The notes below the pieces were generated by a model. It was not told where the DNA came from, did not search any database, and saw nothing but the letters and a program-made list of their open reading frames with translations. The position numbers were made by a program, and so were the translations under genes. Source: Lineus longissimus (taxonomy: Eukaryota; Nemertea; Pilidiophora; Heteronemertea; Lineidae). From it: a DNA stretch of 64,000 nucleotides. Each line of letters begins with the position of its first letter. Position 1 is the first letter of the stretch. Below, one piece after another: positions 1 to 10,433 of this stretch. The stretch is from contig NC_088313.1 of NCBI RefSeq assembly GCF_910592395.1, forward strand, positions 11,758,937-11,822,936, in the 5' to 3' direction.

Positions 1-860
1 ATTTGATCCATGCAAGATCAGTTTTGACGAAAATCTGCTTGCTCATATCCCTGAGTTTGGCAGGATAAATGAGAGACCAATGAATCAAATGTATTCAGGG
101 GGACCTCTCCCCCTCCCGGGTCGAAACGACTGACCATTGGACCTCACTTTTTTGGAATGAGGATGCTAGACCCCAAAATTCCAGTTTGGTCGCGCATCTG
201 AGATCAATCAAATCTAAAGATTAAAACAATCCGACCAGTTCGTTGTGCTCAGAGCCATTGTACTCTTTGATTATCAAATACAGACTTTATTCATAATGTT
301 CTTGGCTGCCTCGTCGGTAGTCTCGAAGACAGAACACCCGAAGACAAGGGGGCGACACAATTGTCACAGATGTCACACGCTGCAACCCAATGATAGTACT
401 CTGCGTATGATGACACGCCCTGATCATGACAATGAATGTGATTTCATTCTCATAATGGTCGATGTATGCATCGGAGCTTACAATGTCATGACCTTAATGA
501 GTTATTATTGCCTAGGCAATCATCAAGTAACACATGCTGATCTCCAATGATGATTTTGCAGGGTGATCATTTTGTGCATGGTTTGCGATTTTCAGCTGGG
601 TTTAAAATCCGTTGTTTTTTCAATGATCTTGGTCTGTTAAGCTAAGGTTATATTACGCGGTCCTGCTAAAGACATTTTTGCATGTCACTAGGTGAATGTT
701 TTCGTTTGGTCTATCTCACATCATTTTTGCAAGACTATACATTTTGCCTGTATCTAGGCGTGGCATTCATTCTATTGTCAACCCATGACGATACCACAAT
801 AGCTAGAACACCACATGGACCAACTCGATAACACTCTGGTTGCAATTAATCCATGTACTA
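1..860. other. No recognisable gene
   Basis: I see no supported coding region, RNA gene or bounded repeat here. The longest open frame (245-550, 101 codons) has no recognisable domain and no coding-like character. Confidence 0.5.
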
Positions 861-882
861 AAGTCAGGTAGTTACAAACAAG

Positions 883-896
883 AGGCCCAAGGGCCT
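883..896. repeat. 14 bp palindrome AGGCCCAAGGGCCT
   Basis: Perfect 6 bp arms around AA, followed by GGCGCTCAGCTGA. This arrangement resembles the end of the AGCTCACCTC-type dispersed repeats, of which another member lies at 58.5-59.6 kb. That relationship is an inference from the end motif only. Confidence 0.35.
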
Positions 897-1008
897 GGCG
901 CTCAGCTGAAATGGATAGGTGAAGGCAAGGGTCAAGTGTGTGTCGGTACCGTTATTATGAGGCAACGAAGAAGATAAAGAGTTGGTTAACAAAATGAACT
1001 TTATTGGT

Positions 1009-1090
1009 GCGGCAGATATTTGATGCCTTTCGGCAGATATTGAAGCGCCTTGCGGCAGATATTTGTTGCCTTGCGGCAGATATTTGATAA
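1009..1090. repeat. Short tandem repeat, four copies of a GCGGCAGATATTTG core
   Basis: Four imperfect direct copies of (G)CGGCAGATATT(TG), separated by 7-14 bp linkers such as ATGCCTTT and TTGCCTT, giving a period of about 21-28 bp. It lies in non-coding sequence. No function is evident. Confidence 0.75.
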
Positions 1091-1099
1091 CGCTCTCCA

Positions 1100-3499
1100 G
1101 GAATGGAAAGCAGTAAAACGAGTAAGCACACCTTACTCTGAATGTGGGAACAGCAAGTGCTTTCCTGGACTTGAAATGTGCCAACGACTCCTCTTGCAAT
1201 AACCAACAACAGTTAATCTGTAAAAAAAGAGAAGAGAAATTAACACTGACTGAATAAAAAAGGGTGACATAGACGGGGAAATGTACACCACCGGATACAG
1301 TCTGTGCTTGATCAGGCATCGGTCAGATGATATCCTGAACAAGGCATCTATGGAAGCAAATCCAGAAAGAGACTTAACCTTCGAAGGGCACACTTATTAC
1401 TCAGTGAAAAGTCAGTCCTGGGGGTTGTTTTCCAATTCAAAATAAAAGTGTAACCTCTTTAAATTAGTCTCACAGACTGAACCATAACACTCAACAGCCA
1501 ACCGTGCCCACATGATGTGAGCCGTGAGCGAGTGGTGTACTACATTTTGAAAATTGTCTATCATGTAACAGAACAGGATCTAGTGGACTTAATGATGAGG
1601 TACTATCAAATAAGGTGTCCATCAAATGAATCATGAGGGCCTGTTGAGTTATACTCTAAGCCTGCACAGCGCAGTGTACAGACAGTACAGGATTGCCAAC
1701 CAAAAACATGAGCATTGCTGCGTAAGGAAACTGCAGTGGAATTCATACTACGATGCCATAGGCCTAATGTGACTTTCAAAATAATTGTAAACAAACGTAA
1801 ATGGCGAGATTTGTTGACCGTCCCAAAATGGCCGACGGCGAATTCTCCGGTCGCTAGCGCAGTCCATAAACAAGCATCAATTTTACCAACTTTGGGTGCA
1901 AGCTTGGTCATAAAAGTTACAGAACTGTTAGAAATACATCTAAACAACATATATATACAGTTAAAAGTGCATAAAAATCCCGTTTCAACCTCCGGGCGCT
2001 ACCTTTTTTTCTCCGCCACACGCCGGGCCCTACCGGTCGTTATTTAGTGCGACCGCCACCAGAGTGTTTATCACGATCTTTCGCCGTTTTAATTGCGCGT
2101 TTTAGGTAGATTAATCAATTATTACATGCATGCATTATATATCACCGAAATGATAATTGCGTAGGCTATTTGAAACTAAGTTCAGATGTCATTTTCGATC
2201 TTTGAATTGAATTTAGGCGAGTGATTTTTGACACCCGGTCGACATATCAGGACTTGCAAAATTCACGCGAGATCGCTTGCATCATCGGCACGTTTGAAAA
2301 CCGAATTTCACAAATTCCACAAATATTTATCACATACCATATGTATCACCACAAAGGTAACTCTCTAGACTATTTGAAACCAAGTTCAGATACTTATTTT
2401 CACAAAAATTCGAAGCTATGCAAGCGATTTTTCAGTGGTAGAGATCGACGGAAACAAATTTCTCGCTCTAAAATGACATGAGACGAGCACCAACTTCCGC
2501 TGATTTGTGAACAAAATTTCCGGAATATTATAAAAAACTATTGATAAATCTGAATTATATAGACTCTTTTCAGTACCTAAACAAATTTCAGGTACATGGT
2601 CATGTTGATTAAAAGAGTATCAACCGATTGAACATGAGAAAGTTCACTCACCTTCATTGAAGCAGCGACTACCGCCATTTTTAAATGGTGGCATCTCTTC
2701 TATCGATCGGCCAATCAGCGGCACTGCTTGCAAAAAAGTTAAGCCACCGCCAAATTTGAAATCGCCAAAATTCAGGCAATGTGCCTGCAGCGCCAACTGG
2801 CGGTGAAAACTATATTAATTCCATTAAAAGTAAAAAATGAAAAAATATTTAAAAATATTTAAAAATATTCAGCCACATTTGAAAACAATATTTGCTCTGT
2901 GGACCGAGGTAAAAAGGGAAAGAAATCTAAACGCGAAATGACCTCATTCTCTTAATACAGGTCGGATCGCGCCGATTTTTCGTTTTTTGAGTTCACCTTG
3001 GGCAACTCCTAATTCAGCACCGTCAACGAAGTGGCTAGTCCTTCCCGGTCAGAAATGTCCAATTTTGTCCACAGATGGGTCCCTAGATGGATGGATTGCA
3101 GGACGGACACCATTTGAACAGCTATACTACTAGCTCCGCTGACTTTGTCAGCTGAGCTAAAAAGCTTTCGCTGAAAGACCGTTAAAAAACGTGGGTTGTT
3201 GCGAAAATAAGTCTCCGCCTAAACCTCGAAGCAAAATAAATTGTTAGTATGTATTTTTTGTGCTTATTGATTCAATGAAATTTTGATCAGTACACCAGGT
3301 AGTAAAATTGAAGTAGCAGTTACGACTTCAAAATGAGGCGTGGCTGGCACGGCGGTTTCTAATCTTATGTTCTACGTTGGTAAGGACTCGCTAACGATTT
3401 TTGAACACTGAAGCTGTAGTGCCTGAAGCTAAATCTCGCAAAGCTGAAGTAAGAGTTATTTTAGGCGGATCGGATCTATCCCTGAGGCGTGGGCTTATA
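1100..3499. other. No recognisable gene; minor A/T repeat
   Basis: Intergenic or intronic sequence. The only regular structure is three copies of AAAAATATTT at about 2842-2872. Open frames are short and without recognisable domains. Confidence 0.45.
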
Positions 3500-3501
3500 T
3501 A

Positions 3502-3872
3502 CCAGGTGTTAAAAAATAATATGTCACTTTTAATTTATAATAATTTCTAAACTACTACTCCAATAGGACCAAATTTTAACAGCCTGTGACTGACATCCAT
3601 CATATTTTGGAGTGAGTCATGACAACCGAGTAAAAAGGGATAACATTTTTGGGTCTCTGGTTTACCTGTTTCTTAAAACCGTGCACCTGGCGAAATGAAA
3701 CGACCCCAAATGTAATCCCTTATTATTCGGTTGTCATAAATCATTACGCAATTGAACCTCTACCAGAACATTTGATGGATGTCAGTTTACATGCTCTTAA
3801 AATTTGCTCACTAACAAAGTAGTTTAGAAGTTATAAGAAATCAAAAGTGACGTATGTTTTTTTAACACCTAG
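3502..3872. mobile_element. Foldback MITE, TA target duplication (Tc1/mariner-like)
   Basis: Nearly the whole interval is one imperfect inverted repeat. The ends read CCAGGTGTTAAAAAA on the left and its near complement TTTTTTTAACACCTAG on the right, and each end abuts TA (3500-3501 and 3873-3874). The arms extend about 160 bp inward and carry no coding capacity. TA duplication with a long hairpin fits a non-autonomous element moved by a Tc1/mariner-type transposase. The superfamily is an inference from the duplication. Confidence 0.7.
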
Positions 3873-4133
3873 TACTAGTAACGTTACATGTATGTTGTAG
3901 ACAGTATGCGCAACGCCTCCACACATGACTGTTAGAGGTCACGTCAAGACATCGCCAGGTATCAATCTATCACCACGGGTTGCTTCTTATACCTACTGTC
4001 ATTTCTGTTGTTGTTCAATAGTGATTTTGATATAAGTGACCGTCTAACGCACAATTTCTACACGTGGATATTAAAACGTTTGGTTTAAGGAATTGATACC
4101 GAACTGGATATTTGTGTGGCCTCGGCAACATAG

Positions 4134-4990
4134 TAAGCCCCCCTTTAGGAGGGGCTCTTAAGATACACGGGAGCGGGAGTATATAATGAATGATGAGAAA
4201 TAAAGAGAGTAACTATTGTATATCCTACAAACAATTTTTTTTGGTTTTTCAAAATGGCGCTCAAATAATAAATCAGACCAGTTGTAGCGCTGAATTAATA
4301 AATCAGACCAGTTGTAACAGGTTACGAGAACATCTAATTTAAATCTTCATGGGAATTCGCTACACATGCCTAAGAAATTGGCCATTTATATTAATATTTT
4401 TATTAGAGAAATATCCGTCCTAAATAATGACAGAAAAGGGTGGTTTATTTCAATTTTGTGGCGACATGGTCGAGGTCACGTGACATAAACAAAACAATCG
4501 CACACACCCGTCCAAAAAAGGCACTTTAAGAAAAACAAATACGTTTTTCCTGCTTAAAACCACACTGACGACTAAGTTATTTCGGTCTACTACCCCAATC
4601 TGAAGTATCAAAGTGAATCACAAACTAGAACTAGCTGTATTTGGCAAAAGTTGCGTGAAAAATTCGGGTGAGCGACATACTGCACCCTAGCGGCCAATAA
4701 ATAAACTACTTTCAGCCGTCTGCTCCGGTCTCGTTAGGGAGTTTTTCCCAAATGTACGCGATGATGCCCCATTAACAGGACGTAACATCTATCTTAAAAT
4801 GCGTTTCAGTCCAAAGTGAATGCATGAGGACAACCCATTTGTGTCGTATATCACTGGAAACGCCCGATTCCCGTGAATAAGGACAATCACAATGTATTAC
4901 AATACCAAAACAAAAATGTGTCGGAAGGAACTATGGATGGTCCCAACATGGGGGGTTTTGGGGGGTGGGGGGGGGGGGGGTTCCCCTACA
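4134..4990 (+). repeat. G-rich dispersed repeat, unit 1 (lacks its last ~90 bp)
   Basis: First of four in-window copies of a family about 0.95 kb long. It starts TAAGCCCCCCTTTAGG and contains a doubled AATAAATCAGACCAGTTGTA, a GTCACGTGAC motif and a G-tract near the end (14 G at 4967-4980). It is cut short at CCCCTACATTGTA, where unit 2 begins directly. There is no coding capacity. Confidence 0.85.
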
Positions 4991-4993
4991 TTG

Positions 4994-5940
4994 TAAGCCC
5001 CTCTTTAGGAGGGGCTCTTAAGATACACGTGTGTGCGGGAGTATATAATGAATGATGATGAGAAATAAAGAGAGTAACTATTGTATATCCTACAAACAAT
5101 TTTTTTTGGTTTTTCAAAATGGCGCTCAATTAATAAATCAGACCAGTTGTAGCGCTGAATTAATAAATCAGACCAGTTGTAACAGGTTATGAGAACATCT
5201 AATTTAAATCTTCATGGGAATTCGCTACACATGCCTAAGAAATTCGCCAATTATATTGATATTTTTATTAGAGAAATATCCGCCCTAAATAATGACAAAA
5301 AAAGGGTGGTTTATTTCAATTTTGTGGCGACATGGTCGAGGTCACGTGACATAAACAAAAAAATCACACACACCCGTCCAAAAAAGGCACTTTAAGAAAA
5401 ACAAATACGTTTTTCCTGCTTAAAACCACACTGACGACTAAGTTATTTTGGTCTACTACCCAAATCTGAAGTATCAAAATGAATTACAAACTAGAACTAG
5501 CTCTATTTAGCAAAAGTTGCGTGAAAAATTCGGGTGAGCGACATACTGCACCCTAGCGGCCAATAAATAAACTACTTTCAGCCGTCTGCTCCGGTCTCGT
5601 TAGGGAGTTTTTCCCAAATGTATGCGATGATGACGTGCCCCATTAACAGGACGTAACATCTATTTTAAAATGCATTTCCAAAGTGAATGCATGAGGACAA
5701 CCCATTTGTGTCGTATATCACTGGAAACGCCCGATTCCCGTGAATAAGGACAATCACAATGTATTACATTACCAAAACAAAAATGTGTCGGAAGGAACTA
5801 TGGATGGTCCCAACATGGGGTTTTTTGGGGGGGGGGGTTTCCCCTCCATTGTACTGGGTAAAAACGTTACGCTATCGTAGGGGGTTCGGGGGTGCTCCCC
5901 CGACCTAAAGGGGGGCTCACCAAGTCCTTGACTTTACATA
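4994..5940 (+). repeat. G-rich dispersed repeat, unit 2 (full length)
   Basis: Same family and orientation as unit 1 and nearly identical along its length. It has the complete 3' end: a palindromic GGGGGTTCGGGGGTGCTCCC stretch, then CCTAAAGGGGGGCTCACC and GACTTTACATA. The start (AGCCCC.CTTTAGG) and the end (CCTAAAGGGGGGCT) are complementary, so the family has short subterminal inverted repeats. It abuts units 1 and 3 head to tail. Confidence 0.85.
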
Positions 5941-6213
5941 ATAAGCCCCCTTTAGGAGGGGCTCTTAAGATACACGTGTGTGTGGGAGTATATAATGAAT
6001 GATGAGAAATAAAGAGAGTAACTATTGTATATCCTACAAACAATTTTTTTTGGTTTTTCAAAATGGCGTTCAAATTAATAAATCAGACCAGTTGTAGCGC
6101 TGAATTAATAAATCAGACCAGTTGTAACAGGTTACGAGAACATCTAATTTAAATCTTCATGGGAATTCGCTACACATGCCTAAGAAATTGGCCATTTATA
6201 TTAATGTTTTTAA
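5941..6213 (+). repeat. G-rich dispersed repeat, unit 3, first part
   Basis: Starts ATAAGCCCCCTTTAGG and runs parallel to units 1 and 2 up to ATTAATGTTTTTA, where an inverted sister copy interrupts it. The unit resumes at about 7178 and again at 12252, so it has been split twice. Confidence 0.85.
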
Positions 6214-7177
6214 TATGTAAAGTCAAGGACTTGGTGAGCCCCCCTTTAGGTCGGGGGAGCACCCCCGAACCCACACGATAGCGTAACGTTTTTACCCAGT
6301 TCAATGGAGGGGAACCCCCCCCCCCCAACCCCCCCCCCCCCCCCAACCCCTCATGTTGGGACCAATCATATTTCCTTCCGACACATTTTTGTTTTGGTAA
6401 TGTAATACATTGTGATTGTCCTTATTCACGGGAATCGGGCATTTCCAGTGATATACGACACAAATGGGTTGTCCTTATGCATTCACGATGGAAACGCATT
6501 TTATTTTTAAAATAGATGTTACGTCCTGTTAATGGGGCACATCATCATCGCGTACATTACGGAAAAACTCCCTAACGAGACCGGAGCAGACAGCTGAAAG
6601 TAGTTTAATTATTGGCCGCTAGGGTGCAGAATGTACGCCGCTCACCCGAATTTTTCACGCAACTATAGCTAAATAGAGCTAGTTCTAGTTTGTGATTCAT
6701 TTTGATACTTCAGATTTGGGCAGTAGACCAATATAACTTAGTCGTCAGTGTGGTTTTAAGTAGGGAAAACGTATTTGTTTTTCTTAAAGTGCCTTTTCTG
6801 GACGGGTGTGCGCGATGTTTTGTTTATGTCACGTGACCTCGACCATGTCGACACAAAATTGATATAAAACCACCCTTTTTGTCATTATTTATGACGGATA
6901 TTTCTTTAATAAAAATATCAATATAATTGGCCAATTTCTTAGGCATATGTAGCGAATTCTCATGAAGATTTAAATTAGATGTTCTCGTAACCTGTTACAA
7001 CTGGTCTGATTTATTAATTCAGCGCTACAACTGGTCTGATTTATTAATTGAGCGCCATTTTGAAAAACCAAAAAAAGTTGTTTGTGGGATATACAATAGT
7101 TACTCTCTTTATTTCTCATCATTCATTGTATACTCCCGCACACACGTGTATCTTAAGAGCCCTTCCTAAAGGGGGGT
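6214..7177 (-). repeat. G-rich dispersed repeat, unit 4, inverted and nested in unit 3
   Basis: Complete copy of the family on the minus strand, from TATGTAAAGTCAAGG to CCTAAAGGGGGG. It interrupts unit 3 at ATTTTTATTAGAGAAAT, which is intact in units 1 and 2. A 2-3 bp target duplication (TTA or TA) is compatible with both junctions but ambiguous. This shows the family is a mobile element and gives its insertion preference as an AT-rich site. Confidence 0.8.
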
Positions 7178-7281
7178 TATTAGAGAAATATCCGCCCTAA
7201 ATAATGACAGAAAAGGGTGGTTTATTTCAATTTTGTGGCGACATGGTCGAGGTCACGTGACATAAACAAAACAATTGCACA
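7178..7281 (+). repeat. G-rich dispersed repeat, unit 3, middle part
   Basis: Continues unit 3 from TTATTAGAGAAATATCC to AACAATTGCACA, where the LTR retrotransposon is inserted. Confidence 0.85.
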
Positions 7282-7408
7282 TGTTTGAGACGAAAGGACA
7301 GAATGAAATACGACTCGCGTAAAGATGCTACGCCATGTTTATTGACCGCCTAGTCTCGCTCCGCAGTTACCTACAAAACATAGTCTCACAAGAGAGTATC
7401 GCCTAACA
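7282..7408 (-). repeat. 3' LTR (127 bp)
   Basis: In plus-strand reading it begins TGTTTGAGACG and ends GCCTAACA, i.e. TG...CA termini. It is the same length as the copy at 12125-12251 with a single difference. Confidence 0.95.
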
Positions 7409-7420
7409 TCTCCCTTTTTT
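7409..7420 (-). promoter_or_regulatory. Polypurine tract
   Basis: On the minus strand AAAAAAGGGAGA lies directly upstream of the 3' LTR. This is the expected position and composition of the plus-strand DNA primer of LTR retrotransposons. Confidence 0.85.
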
Positions 7421-7661
7421 ACAAATAACAACCTAACTTTAAAACTGTAATTAACCTGTGCTAAATGATTGAATGAGTGTAGTAATTAGAGTAATTACCA
7501 AGTAACACGAAACTCAAGAACTAATGTAAACAGACTACAGCTATGAGTGCCTGCTATAAAACTGACAACATAAAAGAACTTCCTGTTAATGTCTTTATGC
7601 CAAGATTGTCTTTATCGCTTTATCTACTTAGTACTTAGTAGTCTTTGCTACAACCCAACCG

Positions 7662-10385
7662 TTACACAAAGTCCGTATACTTGCTGGGTTGATTGACAAC
7701 GCGACCACTCCTTGTGGTGACCCTATCAACCTTAACAGGCGCAACTACACTAGCCGGAGACTGTACACTTGTATTATTGCGAGTCACACTTGGAGAAGGA
7801 CAACTGGGTATGTTGCTAGTAGACTGAGTGCGAATCAAGGACAGAGTGGGTGAGTCGACAGGTGTTGGTTTGTTGGATTCAGGTTCAGACATGGCAGGAG
7901 GGTTAAAATCTGATACAGCTTGATTGGGCACAACCTGACCTACCTCTTGGTTTGGCGCTTTCCGGATAAATTTCCTGTTTCTTCTGTATACTGCCCCGCT
8001 ATCAGTTTGTACAAGATATGATCTCGGACCTACCTTTCCCATGCAGGAGCCTTTCACCGATGGCATCTTTGGCTTAACCGGTTCCAGTCTTACTTGCTCC
8101 CCAAACTCCAACTCGGGGAGTGTCTTAGCACTCCTGTCATAAACGGCCTTCATTTTCTGTTTCCTCAATTTGATGGCATCTACAACTCCTTCCACTGTCT
8201 GGGGTTTCAAAAGGGCTTCAGCCGTTGGCATTTTTGTCCTGGTCCTCCGTGACATCAACTTCTGTACTGGACTAACACCATCAAGCGCTGGTGTGTTTCT
8301 CCACTCCAACAGTGACTCCTGGAAATCAGACCCTTGTCTGAGGGCCTTTTTCATCAGTTTCTTGGCTATCTTCACAGCAGACTCAGCTTTGCCATTGCTC
8401 TGGCTGTGATATGGTGAGGAGGTAACATGTTTGAATTTCCAATTCTTTGCAAAATCTGCAAAATCTGCACTGTCATAGGGCGGCCCGTTGTCTGTTACCA
8501 GGTCTGGAATCCCATGTCTCGCGAAATGAGCTTTGGTCTTTTCAATTACTGTCGTGGCGGTGGCGTCTTCTAGCTCATCAACTTCAAAGTAGTCGCTGAA
8601 GTAATCTACTGTGACTAAATATCTACTGCCTCGTAGGGAGAACATGTCTTGTGCGACCATAGACCATGGTGTGGTTGGAATTGGGTAAGTCATCAGCGTC
8701 TCTTTCTGCCGCTTGGCTAGGTACTTATTACACGGGACGCACTTTTCGACCTCTTCTCTTATCATCTGCGCCATGCCTGGCCAGAAGACGACGTCCTTGG
8801 CTCGCCTGATGCATGCATCTGCTCCGAGGTGGCTCCTGTGGGAGCGCTCAACCATATCCGCCCGTAGACCTCTTGGTATGATGACCTTCATCCCTTTGTA
8901 CAAAATACCATTTTGTACAGTGATTTCTTCTCTGAAATTCCAGTACTCCCTTATGGGCAGGGGCGTCTCTTCCTTCGTTGTTGGCCAGCCTATCTGTACT
9001 GTTGACATCAACATCTGTAGGACATCATCAGCCATCGTGGCCCTTTTAACGTTTTGCTCAGTGTTCTCAGATATTCTCATGTAGTCCATTTGTCTGGTCT
9101 CCTCTATTTCCTTGGCAACCATCTGTTCCTTGTGAACCAGATACACTTGGTGGTCCGGTACCTCGGGCTTGGCATTCTTTGGACCTGGCAAGTATGCACG
9201 ACTGAGCATGTCAGCAATGTACATTTGTGGCCCTGGCAAGTAGGTGACGTCAATACGGAACTTCTGCAACTGTAGCATCATGCGTTGTAGTCTTTTAGGA
9301 GCGGTACAAATGGGCTTCTTGAATATCGGTACTAAGGGCTTATGGTAAGACATCACGGTTATCAGCTCTCTACCTAGCAGATATTGTTCAAACCGAGTAC
9401 AGGCAAAAACAATGGCCAGACATTCCTTCTCTATTTGGGCGTATCTTACCTCTGTCGGACTCAATGCCCGCGACGCAAAAGCTACCGGCTGGCCTTCCTG
9501 TAGAAGCGTGGCACCTAGGCCGGATTCTGAACTATCACACTGAATTGTAACTTCCTTGTTCACATCGTAGTACTGAAGCACTGGAGCTTTTGGGACAGTA
9601 GCCACAATTTTCTCGAAATCACAGTCGTGTGTGCTATCCCACAGAAATGGAACCTCCTGCTCGGTTAGCTGTCTGAGGGGCTTACAGAGGTCCGATAGCT
9701 TGGGGGTGAATCTGCTAAGATAATTTATAAACCCAAGAAAGCGTTGTACGCCCTTCTTGTCAGTTGGTTTGGGCATCTTCTGGAGGGCCACAATTTTTGC
9801 AGGGTCTGCCCTCAATCCCTTGCTAGTCAGCAAATTACCCATGTATGGTGCCTGTGACAACCTGAGTTTGAACTTCTTGAAGTTGAACTTGAGATTTTGT
9901 TGAATAGCCCTTTCCAAGAGTGCTACGAGATGCTTGTCGTGGTTCTCTATCGCCTCCTCGGCCGTGTCCCCGTAACCGACACAGAGGCAGTCGTCTGCGA
10001 TTACTTCTACTCCCTCTAATCCCTCTAAGGCCTCTTCCAGGCGACGCTGGAATTCCTCCCCGGCTGACGATATGCCAAACGGTAGCCTGATGAAATTATA
10101 TCGGCCAAATGGGGTCCAGAACGTTGTTAGATCAGAACAATCTTCTGTGAGTTTGACCTGGTAAAACCCATCCTTGGCATCGAGGACACTAAACACCTTG
10201 GCTTTGCCTAGCTTCGGTAACACTTTGTCCAGTGTCCTTGTTAAGTACCTGGGGCGCCTAACCGCGGCGTTGAGATCCCGTGGATCGAGACATATTCGAA
10301 GCTTGTTAGGCTTTTGCACAATGACCAAGTTGCTAATCCAGTCAGTAGGATGCGATACTTTTTTAACAATCCCTTGTGTCTCCAT
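7662..10385 (-). CDS. pol: Gypsy pol: reverse transcriptase, RNase H, integrase
   Basis: 907 codons. RT comes first, with LDAKDGF (Asp69) and the catalytic pair in IADDCLC (Asp131-132). It is followed by the RT thumb and an RNase H with Asp284, a Glu near 321 and Asp392 in ADMLSR. Integrase has an HxxH (516, 519) and CxxC (549, 552) zinc-binding domain and a D-D-35-E core (Asp580, Asp632, Glu668). The C-terminus is a basic, proline- and serine-rich tail. At codon 347 (9345-9347) a Tyr sits in SYHKPL where Gypsy RNase H normally has a catalytic Asp, so RNase H is probably impaired. The annotated Met is only the first ATG after an in-frame TGA; the reading frame is the same as the upstream gag-protease frame and the RT N-terminus lies partly upstream. 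Confidence 0.93.
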   Translation of the reverse strand: METQGIVKKVSHPTDWISNLVIVQKPNKLRICLDPRDLNAAVRRPRYLTRTLDKVLPKLGKAKVFSVLDAKDGFYQVKLTEDCSDLTTFWTPFGRYNFIRLPFGISSAGEEFQRRLEEALEGLEGVEVIADDCLCVGYGDTAEEAIENHDKHLVALLERAIQQNLKFNFKKFKLRLSQAPYMGNLLTSKGLRADPAKIVALQKMPKPTDKKGVQRFLGFINYLSRFTPKLSDLCKPLRQLTEQEVPFLWDSTHDCDFEKIVATVPKAPVLQYYDVNKEVTIQCDSSESGLGATLLQEGQPVAFASRALSPTEVRYAQIEKECLAIVFACTRFEQYLLGRELITVMSYHKPLVPIFKKPICTAPKRLQRMMLQLQKFRIDVTYLPGPQMYIADMLSRAYLPGPKNAKPEVPDHQVYLVHKEQMVAKEIEETRQMDYMRISENTEQNVKRATMADDVLQMLMSTVQIGWPTTKEETPLPIREYWNFREEITVQNGILYKGMKVIIPRGLRADMVERSHRSHLGADACIRRAKDVVFWPGMAQMIREEVEKCVPCNKYLAKRQKETLMTYPIPTTPWSMVAQDMFSLRGSRYLVTVDYFSDYFEVDELEDATATTVIEKTKAHFARHGIPDLVTDNGPPYDSADFADFAKNWKFKHVTSSPYHSQSNGKAESAVKIAKKLMKKALRQGSDFQESLLEWRNTPALDGVSPVQKLMSRRTRTKMPTAEALLKPQTVEGVVDAIKLRKQKMKAVYDRSAKTLPELEFGEQVRLEPVKPKMPSVKGSCMGKVGPRSYLVQTDSGAVYRRNRKFIRKAPNQEVGQVVPNQAVSDFNPPAMSEPESNKPTPVDSPTLSLIRTQSTSNIPSCPSPSVTRNNTSVQSPASVVAPVKVDRVTTRSGRVVNQPSKYTDFV

Positions 10386-10433
10386 TTTGATGATGCTTTC
10401 CCTGAACTTCTCCGTTATGGGAATTGGGTAACG

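Noticed and set aside
864-1393. Overlapping minus-strand frames at 864-1393
   Set aside because: They run through the CGGCAGATATTTG tandem repeat, which produces open frames by repetition; no conserved protein features.
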